7,954 nt of DNA, from the NCBI GenBank assembly GCA_041664945.1, contig JBAYJY010000204.1, forward strand, positions 1 to 7,954. Reading direction: 5' to 3'. This DNA comes from JBAYJY01 sp041664945 (GTDB taxonomy: Bacteria > UBP15 > UBA6099). The translations under genes and the position numbers were made by a program. The notes under the pieces were generated by a model, which did no database searches, was not told where the DNA came from, and saw only the letters and a program-made list of their open reading frames with translations. This document shows positions 1 to 6,700 of the stretch, in pieces. Within the stretch, counting starts at the first letter, position 1. Each line of letters starts with the position of its first letter.

Positions 1-654
1 ATTGGCGGCGCCGATGAAAAACATAGACATGAACAAGACGAGAAAGCGCCAGAGATAAAAGTTGTCTGGAATCGACAAGCCGAACCCGTAAAAGCCGGTG
101 AGAGATACCAGCCCGACAGTAAGATTGGGCAACGATGATTGAGAAGCCGACATGAAAAGGGCAAATGAATAAACGGACGTAGCGAGAAAGTAGGCGAAAA
201 GTAACAGGGCGGCTGTCCATGAACGGCGGCAAAAGCGCGCTGCGGCGAGACCGGCAGCGGAGTAATTAAGAAGGGTTGGCGCGCAAATCGCGAAAAACAG
301 CGAAATGCCCGGTTTAATGTTGCATCCTCGAATGAAATATGACGTGATGGAAACAAGCGCAATAACCGCCGTTAGCGTTGCACATCCTGCGAGAACGGTT
401 TGTAAGTATTTGATGATGACGAGCCGCCTTGTCGACTCATTTTGCCGGACTTCATGGCGCCGTGAATCGCGTCCGGCGATTATGCCGAGAGTCGCGCCCG
501 TAATGGCCATGAATATGCCTGTAGCGAAGCCAAGCTCGTAGCCGACAACGTTAAGAAGCGGGGTTTTTGAAGCTAAAACTCCGATCACGCCGCCAAAAGC
601 AATAAATATAGCGGCGGTTATGCGAAACCGGGCGCTTGTTTTGTAGCGTTTCAT
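1..654 (-). CDS. Multi-pass inner-membrane protein of unknown function, N-terminal part (runs off the window)
   Basis: Reading the minus strand from the ATG at 654 gives 218 codons without a stop, reaching the window edge in frame, so the gene is incomplete at its C-terminus. The protein is strongly hydrophobic, with about six likely membrane segments near residues 12-29, 40-61, 84-108, 117-138, 147-169 and 203-218. A charged loop at about 62-77 (GRDSRRHEVRQNE) separates the second and third. The positive N-terminus (MKRYKTSARFR) suggests a cytoplasmic start. The second segment contains GYELGFATGIF and a Gly-rich run. I do not recognise a named family; a transporter permease or the N-terminal part of a larger membrane protein are both possible. 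No Shine-Dalgarno sequence precedes the ATG, but a perfect extended -10 lies 6 nt upstream, so the message may be leaderless. The gene is divergent from the methyltransferase. Confident as a real gene, not confident on function. Confidence 0.85.
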   Translation of the reverse strand, partial: MKRYKTSARFRITAAIFIAFGGVIGVLASKTPLLNVVGYELGFATGIFMAITGATLGIIAGRDSRRHEVRQNESTRRLVIIKYLQTVLAGCATLTAVIALVSITSYFIRGCNIKPGISLFFAICAPTLLNYSAAGLAAARFCRRSWTAALLLFAYFLATSVYSFALFMSASQSSLPNLTVGLVSLTGFYGFGLSIPDNFYLWRFLVLFMSMFFIGAAN

Positions 655-660
655 GTTTCA

Positions 661-669
661 ATTATATCA
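661..669 (-). promoter_or_regulatory. Extended -10 promoter for the membrane protein gene
   Basis: On the minus strand positions 669-661 read TGATATAAT, a perfect extended -10 element (TG, one base, TATAAT). No good -35 is visible; GGGTTT or GGGGTT lies at about the right distance. Only six bases separate the hexamer from the ATG at 654, so the expected transcription start falls on or next to the start codon. This is inferred from motif match only. Confidence 0.5.
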
Positions 670-681
670 GAAAACAACAAT

Positions 682-702
682 GAAACCCCATTCGATGGTT
701 TC
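682..702. promoter_or_regulatory. Imperfect inverted repeat between divergent promoters, candidate operator
   Basis: GAAACC at 682-687 is the reverse complement of GGTTTC at 697-702, and the inner AT/AT pair (690-691 and 695-696) extends the symmetry around TCG. The repeat lies immediately upstream of the rightward -35 (704-709) and in the -35 zone of the leftward promoter. A regulator bound here could control both directions. No regulator gene is visible in the window, and a repeat of this size can arise by chance. Confidence 0.3.
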
Positions 703-703
703 C

Positions 704-733
704 TTGACAATATCTTCAACTGACCCATATTAT
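704..733 (+). promoter_or_regulatory. Sigma-70-type promoter for the methyltransferase-phosphoesterase unit
   Basis: A perfect -35 TTGACA at 704-709 is followed after 18 nt by TATTAT at 728-733, one mismatch from the -10 consensus. The expected transcription start is at about 739-741. This leaves a leader of about 75 nt before the GTG start of the methyltransferase, or places the start on the ATG at 739 of a short upstream ORF. Confidence 0.65.
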
Positions 734-738
734 AAAAT

Positions 739-819
739 ATGAGATTGGAAAATGTTCTGGACGTCTGTTGTGGCAATAACGGTTCTTTTCATTGCGTGAT
801 TAGACAGCGGGACATGTGA
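739..819 (+). other. Possible 26-codon upstream ORF overlapping the methyltransferase start
   Basis: An ATG at 739 opens 26 codons ending in a TGA at 817-819 that overlaps the GTG start of the methyltransferase (GTGA at 816-819), a classic translational-coupling arrangement. The peptide begins MRLENVLDVCCGNNGSF. Its LDVCCGNNG part resembles SAM-binding motif I of class I methyltransferases, although the downstream gene has its own motif I. The ATG has no Shine-Dalgarno but sits where the promoter predicts the transcript to begin, so translation could be leaderless. A second, hydrophobic 15-codon ORF (752-799, MFWTSVVAITVLFIA) overlaps it in another frame. It may be a regulatory leader peptide, a gene relic or chance. 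Confidence 0.25.
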
Positions 820-1583
820 CTTTAGAAGCGATGAAACGCGAATATCTGCCGATACATAATACATTTGAGCGTCTGGCGTCGAGTTATAGCCGTTCGACCG
901 GAATGGAAGAGGTGAACCGCAGAGAGCTTGCGCCTGTCGCGAGAGAGTGGGACGGCCGTATTCTGGATGTCGGAGCCGGAGCCGGCGCGTTTATAGAAAA
1001 GTACATGAACCCGTCAAAGAACGAAATCACCGCTGTGGATTTCTCATTTAACATGATAGAAGAAACAAGGATGCGGCTGGAAAGCTTCTTGGGGCGTTCG
1101 TTGTTTCTATCGCAAGCGCTGGCTCAAGCGCTGCCTTTCAAACGCGATAGTTTTGATGCGGCGCTTTCCGTGAATACACTTCACAACATGCCATCTTTTG
1201 ATGATGTGGCGCAGGCGCTTTCGGAGATGGCTCGCGTTGTGCGGCCGCGCGGCCTTATACTTGCCGAATTCAGGAATTTAGACAACCCGCAGCGCCGCCG
1301 GATTTGCGAGTTGCACGACCATCCGGAATTGCCGCAGAAGGCTTATACCTTTGAACAGATCGAACAGGCATTCTCCCGAATGGGGTTCGAAGTTGAGCGG
1401 AGAATTCCTCTTTGGGGCGATGTCGCTCCGGAGGGACCGCTGAACGAGGCAATTGACCGCCTGAAGAAATCGTTCGGCAAGATGCAGGACTCTCTCTCTC
1501 CTCGTTTCGCAGTGGTGGCTCGCAAAGGGCCGGGTTTTCGCTCGGTTCTTAGAGACGCTCTCGGCGTTCCCGTTGTGGAATAG
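816..1583 (+). CDS. Class I SAM-dependent methyltransferase (Methyltransf_11/UbiE-like)
   Basis: A 255-residue cytoplasmic protein with the class I methyltransferase fold. Motif I, which binds S-adenosylmethionine, is ILDVGAGAGAF at residues 49-59. The acidic end of strand 2 is AVDFS at 73-77 (Asp75). The post-binding region is LPFKRDSFDAALSVNTLHNM at 106-125, and the motif III-like stretch is MARVVRPRGLILAEF at 138-152. This matches methyltransferases acting on small molecules, quinones or lipids; the acceptor cannot be read from sequence. An in-frame TAG at 801 limits the start to GTG at 816 or ATG at 831 (residue 6). Neither has a good ribosome binding site, and the GTG is favoured by its GTGA overlap with a short upstream ORF. 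The phosphoesterase gene starts 39 nt downstream on the same strand with no terminator between, so the two are probably one operon. Their functional link is unknown. Confidence 0.9.
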   Translation: MTLEAMKREYLPIHNTFERLASSYSRSTGMEEVNRRELAPVAREWDGRILDVGAGAGAFIEKYMNPSKNEITAVDFSFNMIEETRMRLESFLGRSLFLSQALAQALPFKRDSFDAALSVNTLHNMPSFDDVAQALSEMARVVRPRGLILAEFRNLDNPQRRRICELHDHPELPQKAYTFEQIEQAFSRMGFEVERRIPLWGDVAPEGPLNEAIDRLKKSFGKMQDSLSPRFAVVARKGPGFRSVLRDALGVPVVE

Positions 1584-1622
1584 ACGAACAAACGCGAAAA
1601 AAATGAATAAGGATCCTAAAAA

Positions 1623-2864
1623 ATGGAAACGAAAAACAGACGATGTCATAAAACACTGATTTCAAGAACCGCATTGGTATTGCTTACTGTTTTGATTTTA
1701 GGAATATCGACGGCGCGAGCTGAAGATAACGGTCCGATTACGAATCTGCTTTCGCCGCTGTTTTCCGCGCCGGCGATGGTTTTGCCCGGCCAGTCGATCA
1801 CCTTAAAGGTCGCGCATGGCGCTCATGTGGAAAGCGCATGGCTTGAAGATTCGTTCGGCAAGGCTGCAATGCTTTCGCTCTCGCAAACGCCGGATGGCTA
1901 TATCGGCTCCCCTTCTCCCACGCTAAGACCAGGACTCTTTGATTTGCATGCGGTGACTTCCTCTATTGATGGAAAACAAACTACTGAAATTCAGCCTCGC
2001 GCGGTAGCTGTTTTTGAGAAATTCAAGTCTGATTTCGACTTTGCTTTCGTGAGCGATTTGCACTTTGGAGCCGCGGAGACCGAACGCGTCCCATTTGACA
2101 ATAAGAAAGTTTACATCATGAGACGCGCTTTTTTTGAGAAGCTCGCTTCGCTGAACGTAGAATTCGTTCTATTAGGCGGCGACTTGAACCTGTATCCTGA
2201 AAGTTATCAGTATTCATATCCGGAGAGCTACGAATTTCTGACCAAGCTGCTTGTTCGGCCGGTTTTCATCGTGCCGGGCAATCACGATCTTTACAATATG
2301 GTCGTCGAATCGCTTGGCAAGCATGTTTACGGCACGGATTACTGGGCGCGCTATTATGGGCCGACGTATCAGTCGTTTAGATATGGAACGCTGGAGTTCA
2401 TAGGGTTGAACACGTGCGATTGGCCTCCAGAATATTTCGAGTGGGGCTCTCATAAGGCGACGATGACGGGGACAATGCTCAACTCAGGCATTCAGAAAGA
2501 GCAGTATGACTGGATGCGCAATGAATTGAGCAATGCAAAGGATGCGAGCGAGATAGTTGTTTTCACGCATATCCCGCTTGCGAGTTATGTGGCTGGAAGC
2601 AAGATTGGCCTGCCGCCGGAATTATTGCCAGGCGTCAAGAAAGAGCAAGTGATCGGGTCATTGAAGGAAGCCGGCGTTCGGGATGTGTTTGCCGGCCATG
2701 TGCATGTTTTCAAGGAAAACCAGCTTGCGCCGGGTCTGACGGAATACGTCAACAGCAATATTGGCGGAAAATTCATGGAATCGAAAAATGCCGGTTTCGA
2801 GGTGGTCCATGTTCGTGGAGGCCGAATTATTAATGTTGAAAAGATTGAAATTTATATACCATGA
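1623..2864 (+). CDS. Exported calcineurin-like metallophosphoesterase
   Basis: A 413-residue phosphoesterase sent across the inner membrane. The signal peptide has a basic start (residues 1-15), a hydrophobic core (about 16-30) and a likely cleavage after ARA at residue 33. Residues about 40-130 form a beta-rich N-terminal domain. The catalytic domain carries the family's metal ligands in order: SDLH (Asp145, His147), GGDLN (Asp187), GNHD (Asn220, His221), THIP (His316) and GHVH (His359, His361), so the two-metal site looks intact. Members of this superfamily hydrolyse phosphomonoesters, phosphodiesters or nucleotides; the substrate here is not known. Export points to a periplasmic or secreted role, such as phosphate scavenging or cleavage of cell-envelope phosphates (inference). 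The start is supported by AAGGA at 1609-1613, nine bases before the ATG. It follows the methyltransferase by 39 nt and converges on the cold-shock gene. Confidence 0.92.
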   Translation: METKNRRCHKTLISRTALVLLTVLILGISTARAEDNGPITNLLSPLFSAPAMVLPGQSITLKVAHGAHVESAWLEDSFGKAAMLSLSQTPDGYIGSPSPTLRPGLFDLHAVTSSIDGKQTTEIQPRAVAVFEKFKSDFDFAFVSDLHFGAAETERVPFDNKKVYIMRRAFFEKLASLNVEFVLLGGDLNLYPESYQYSYPESYEFLTKLLVRPVFIVPGNHDLYNMVVESLGKHVYGTDYWARYYGPTYQSFRYGTLEFIGLNTCDWPPEYFEWGSHKATMTGTMLNSGIQKEQYDWMRNELSNAKDASEIVVFTHIPLASYVAGSKIGLPPELLPGVKKEQVIGSLKEAGVRDVFAGHVHVFKENQLAPGLTEYVNSNIGGKFMESKNAGFEVVHVRGGRIINVEKIEIYIP

Positions 2865-2954
2865 AAAAATGGCCTATTAACGAAAAACGCGCAGTCGCTT
2901 CGCATCTCATCTAATCAGAATCTATATCCCGATTCATAATGTGAAATAACGGAC

Positions 2955-2984
2955 AAAATAAAAAGCCTGCTTTAGGCAGGCTTT
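2955..2984 (-). terminator. Intrinsic terminator of the cold-shock gene
   Basis: Positions 2962-2970 (AAAGCCTGC) and 2976-2984 (GCAGGCTTT) are exact reverse complements around a five-base loop. Read on the minus strand, the 9-bp stem runs into a T-rich tail (TTTTTATTTTG) down to 2954, the standard rho-independent form, 23 nt past the cold-shock stop. On the plus strand the tail is only TTTGAGTTC, so it would be weaker for the converging phosphoesterase transcript, for which no other terminator is visible in 2865-2954. Confidence 0.85.
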
Positions 2985-3007
2985 GAGTTCAATTGCAAAA
3001 AAAAGAA

Positions 3008-3217
3008 TCAGAGTCTGGTGACGTTGGCCGCCTGTTCGCCCTTGGGCGTGCTTACTATTTCGAATTCCACATCATCACCTTCATTCAGGGTTTTGAAGCC
3101 GTCCTGTGAAATTGCGGAGTAATGGACGAAAACGTCCTTTCCTTCGCCTTCAGTCCGCTGGATAAAGCCAAATCCCTTTGCAGCATTAAACCATTTGACC
3201 TTTCCTTGTGATTTCAT
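3008..3217 (-). CDS. csp: Cold-shock protein (CspA family), single CSD domain
   Basis: A 69-residue protein that is one complete cold-shock domain, the usual length for bacterial CspA-type proteins. It starts MKSQGKVKWFNAAKGFGFI. RNP1 is KGFGFI at residues 14-19 and RNP2 is VFVHY at 29-33, the aromatic surface that binds single-stranded RNA or DNA. The C-terminal part (LNEGDDVEFEIVSTPKGEQA) is typical of the family. Such proteins act in the cytoplasm as RNA chaperones that melt secondary structure, often in the cold or in stationary phase. The start is firm: AAGGAG at 3229-3224 lies six bases before the ATG. The gene stands alone with its own promoter, long leader and terminator. Which csp paralogue it is, and whether it is cold-induced or constitutive, cannot be told from the coding sequence. 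Confidence 0.97.
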   Translation of the reverse strand: MKSQGKVKWFNAAKGFGFIQRTEGEGKDVFVHYSAISQDGFKTLNEGDDVEFEIVSTPKGEQAANVTRL

Positions 3218-3388
3218 ACTACTCTCCTTTTTTGAGAATCGCTGCTCCGTACTGCTAAGAGAGCCGGTGCAGCCGCTTCCGGCATATATTGTCGCCGGAA
3301 ATCGTAGTTGTCCCGTTCTGATAACGAAAAGGATCCGCCAATTTGGCGCTTTTCATTTCAACAACCTGGAATCAAGCTACTTTCGACT
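3218..3388 (-). promoter_or_regulatory. Long structured 5' leader of the cold-shock mRNA
   Basis: The predicted transcript carries about 170 nt of untranslated leader before the csp start, similar to the roughly 160-nt leader of E. coli cspA. Two hairpins are visible: CGCCA/TGGCG at 3336-3340 and 3344-3348 (3-nt loop), and TTCCGGC/GCCGGAA at 3277-3283 and 3294-3300 (10-nt loop). Known csp leaders control mRNA stability and translation by temperature. That this one does is an inference from length, position and structure. No sequence identity to a described cold box was established. Confidence 0.45.
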
Positions 3389-3394
3389 GCCCCT

Positions 3395-3422
3395 ATAATA
3401 TATCATCATCCCGCTTTGTCAA
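3395..3422 (-). promoter_or_regulatory. Sigma-70-type promoter of the cold-shock gene
   Basis: On the minus strand TTGACA occupies 3422-3417 and TATTAT occupies 3400-3395, separated by 16 nt. A one-base shifted register (ATTATA, 17 nt) also exists. The expected transcription start is near 3388. Both hexamers are identical to those of the rightward promoter at 704-733, so this genome probably uses a conventional housekeeping sigma factor. Confidence 0.65.
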
Positions 3423-3760
3423 CTAATAATTTTAAATTGTTGTTTTTGAGTCAAGCCAAATAAGCCTTATGCCGCTGAAGTTTATTTAAAACAGCGCAAA
3501 TTGCCTCCTTCGAGCGGCTGGCTCTGCGGGAATTGTCGGGCTCAGTCTACTCTGAGTGAAGAGTATGGATGTTTTTACCATTAATATGTAAGCAAATCTT
3601 ATTAAAATAGTATTTCAATTCTAACAGTTGGATCATAAGAACAGTTTTTCTTGCCAGAAATAGATAATTTCCCAAGTTCAGGGTAAAATAAAAGTAATCT
3701 AATTGTTTCAAGAATATTATGACAAGATCGGAAGGATCTATTTCATAGCCCGTATTTGAA

Positions 3761-3776
3761 AACAGCATTAGCTGTT
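3761..3776. promoter_or_regulatory. Inverted repeat in the leader of the lipoprotein gene
   Basis: AACAGC (3761-3766) and GCTGTT (3771-3776) are exact reverse complements around ATTA. The element ends 11 nt before the GGAGG ribosome binding site of the lipoprotein. It could be a small mRNA hairpin or a binding site for a dimeric regulator. At 6 bp per arm, chance is a real alternative. Confidence 0.3.
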
Positions 3777-3787
3777 CACGTTGGCAT

Positions 3788-3792
3788 GGAGG
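3788..3792 (+). promoter_or_regulatory. Ribosome binding site that fixes the lipoprotein start
   Basis: GGAGG lies six bases before the ATG at 3799. A second in-frame ATG at 3823 (residue 9) would give a more compact signal peptide beginning MKSDKRGS but has no comparable site, so 3799 is preferred. Confidence 0.8.
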
Positions 3793-3798
3793 AATATT

Positions 3799-6700
3799 AT
3801 GAATGTAAACTATTGGTCAATAATGAAAAGTGATAAACGCGGAAGTCTAAATTTATTATTTTGCGCTTTAGGTATTATTTTTCTTTGCGGATGCGGAGGC
3901 GGCGGAGGCGGCGGAGACAGGGGAGGCGCGATTCCAGGAGCTTTTCAAGCGCCTGCGGCGGCGCCCGGCAGAATAACCGGCAAAATATTGATAGCGACGG
4001 CGAATGCGGGAAGAATCGCGCCGCGTGAGGCGGATGCGTTTCTTTCTAAAATACCCGCCAACACGCCTCAAAGTCTGGAAATTCCGGAGACGGGATATGA
4101 GCCGCTCGCGAATGCGCAGGTGACAATGAATGTTAACGGGACTGTGAAGAGCGCTGTCACGGATGCGCAGGGAAACTGGCTGATGACCGAAGCGCCGGCA
4201 GGAACGCAGAATTTAGTTCTCGCAAAAAACGGCAAAAACGTGACAGTTCCCATCACAGTGGCGAGCAATAAGGAGAATGCCCAACTAACGCTTATTACTG
4301 AAGACAATACCGGGAATTGGCAGGTCGAAGGCCAACTGATTCATGGAGACGGGACGGATGGCTATAAAAAAGAAACCCATGCAGACAGCACATCAGACAC
4401 GGTTTTTGAAGACGGCACGCGGGATCATCATTCTTCGAACGGAAACACGGATCGAGATGTTACTGATGACGGAATAGTCGACCAGCGTTTTCCGGACCCC
4501 AATGATGACGGCGTTCCTGATGGGCCGGTTATCCAGCAAGGAGGCGAAGCGCCGACAAATGGGACGCCCTCCACACTCGTGGACAATTCGCCTCCTGAAA
4601 TTCAATCAATCACTTCAAAGGACAACAAAGGAAAAAAATCGGATATAGTCGAAACAGGCGGACAACTCGATCTGGAACTCAACGTTCATGATCCGGACGG
4701 CGGCGCGCTCAATGTTCACTGGAAAGTCGAGGACGCCGAGGGCAACGATGTTACGAGCTTATTCCTTAACAGTTCCGACATCATAGCGCCAACATTTTCG
4801 CCGCCGCAGGGTGAGTATAACAAGCCCGGCGCTTACATTGTCATCGCGACTACAACCGACGCCTCCGGCGCCTCTACGGAAAAAGACATCATTATTACGG
4901 TTGATTCTCCAGATAACAAGGCGCCTCATGCGAGCATCAAGGCGAACCATACTGCGGGAGACGCCCCGCTTACTGTGGATTTCACTTGCGACGCTTTTGA
5001 CACCGACGGATCGATTGTTTCCTATTGCTGGGATTTCGACAAATCGAACGGAATAAGCCAGAACAATTGCGATGACACTCAAATTTCCGTCACAAAGACA
5101 TTTATCTCTGAAGGCAAATATCGCGTAACCTGCATCGTGACGGACAATAAGGGGGCAACAGCGTTCGCAAAGCGTGTCGTTGTTGTGCATAAGAAGAACA
5201 GTCCGCCGGTTATTACGAAATTCACGCCTGACAAGACGACAGCGTCTTCTGGCGAAAAAGTGCGAATAAGCGTAACTGTAACTGATTCTGACGGCGATAA
5301 AATAGATACGGCGTTCACTACGACAGGCGGCGTTATGTCGGACACGGTTATTAGCGACGGGTTTGTGGAATGGACAGCCCCGACTGTGCCCGGAGAGTAC
5401 ATTATTCAGATCACCGCAACTGATGCCAATGGAGACGAAGACACTGAGTTCACGAAGATAAAGGTTGAGACGCCTGCGAATAAACCCCCGACGGTCAAGG
5501 CAACGGCAACGCCTTCAAACGGGAACAGTCCGCTGACAGTCGCGCTGTCCGCGGTCGCAACCGATCCGGATGGCAGCATTGCCTCCTTAACATGGGATTA
5601 CGATGATTCAGACGGAATCCGGATTGACGCATCCGGCGCTGCGGCGACGGTGAAATACGGCGGCCCGGGCGAATATATTGCGACAGTGATAGCCTGCGAT
5701 AATGCCGGCGCCTGCGCTTCGGACAAGATTAAAATTGTTGTAACGCAATCTAATAGACAACCGTTCATCAGCAATTGTTCGGCCGCCGCGTCGTCTGCCG
5801 TTGTCGGCGACACAATTGCATTGTCCGCTCAGGCGACCGACGAAGATAACAATGACCTGACATATAACTGGAGCGTCAATGGCGGAACGCTCTCAGCAGC
5901 AAATGATCTCATGCCGAGATGGACCGTTCCGACGGTTCCCGGCGACTACACAGCCACGGTCAGCGTGTCGGACGGCAAATCAGCGCCTGTCGCCTGCGAG
6001 ACAATATTGACGGTGAATCAGGAGAAATTAGAAAAACAGCCCGACCCGCCGGCGTCGTGCAATGCGACCGGCGGCAACGCTATCGCTGTGATCCAGTGGG
6101 AACCAAGCTCCAGTTCGGATATTGACCACTACAAGCTCCTGCGCAGCCTGAACGGAGGCGCTTTTTCCGTGATTAATTCGAATATTTCGAAAACGGCGCA
6201 GAGCATCGAGGACTCCGGCCTTGCCAATGGCAGCGCATATAGCTATCAGTTGATGGCTGTGAACACAATGGGATTCGTTAGCGCCGCGTGCGAGGAAGGA
6301 ATGCAGGTTGTGCCGCGAAACGAAGTCGATGAGGTCATACCGGTCGGCAAGACGCCATCTGACGTCGAGTACGATCCGTTCACGAATAAAATCTTTGTGC
6401 CCAACACAGATTCTGACACGGTTTCCGTTATAGACGGCGGAACCAATGAAGTCATAATTACGATCCCTGTTGGGGACCAGCCGATTGATATTTGCGGCGA
6501 CACGGTTCAAAGGCTGATGTATGTGACGAACAGAGGCAGTGATAACGTCAGCGTGATCAATGAGGACAGCGGGGCGGTAGTGAGAACGATAGCAGTCGGC
6601 CATTCGCCTGATAGTTGTGTGGTGAATGAGCTGACAAAGGACGTTTTTGTCGGCAATAAAGGTGACAATACGGTAAGCGTAGTTGACGGGAACACGGGAG

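Larger units (their letters stand above)
3423..3798. other. AT-rich non-coding stretch between the divergent cold-shock and lipoprotein genes
   Basis: This 376-bp stretch contains no convincing gene. Positions 3570-3760 are markedly AT-rich compared with the coding regions. A weak long-range hairpin can form between GCCGCTGAAG (3471-3480) and CTTCGAGCGGC (3508-3518), and a small CTCAG/CTGAG pair lies at 3541-3556. The lipoprotein promoter must be here or further left, but no clear TTGACA/TATAAT pair is seen on the plus strand; AT-rich candidates are too degenerate to choose between. A 73-codon minus-strand reading frame (3547-3768) lacks a ribosome binding site and is judged spurious. Confidence 0.6.

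Noticed and set aside
305..541. 78-codon plus-strand open frame
   Set aside because: It lies opposite the membrane protein, which has consistent hydrophobic segments over the whole stretch.
1278..1649. 123-codon minus-strand open frame
   Set aside because: It overlaps the methyltransferase, whose motifs are clear, and has no matching control signals.
2861..2914. 17-residue ORF (MKKWPINEKRAVASHLI) overlapping the phosphoesterase stop as ATGA
   Set aside because: The overlap looks like coupling, but the frame is very short, has no recognisable feature and ends before a terminator region. Probably chance.
2918..2935. GAATC/GATTC inverted repeat after the phosphoesterase, as its terminator
   Set aside because: Only 5 bp with an 8-base loop and no T tract.
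3195..3398. 67-codon plus-strand frame across the csp leader
   Set aside because: It lies over the csp promoter and leader on the other strand and lacks a ribosome binding site and domain features.
3471..3556. Possible riboswitch in the gap
   Set aside because: Hairpin pieces are present but no known riboswitch core, such as a cyclic di-GMP aptamer, could be matched.
3547..3768. 73-codon minus-strand frame in the AT-rich gap
   Set aside because: It has no ribosome binding site, and its composition follows from AT-rich DNA (rich in Leu, Ile, Phe, Tyr, Asn). Coding is not excluded but not supported.
4759..5190. 143-codon minus-strand open frame
   Set aside because: It is opposite the PKD domains and has no recognisable features.
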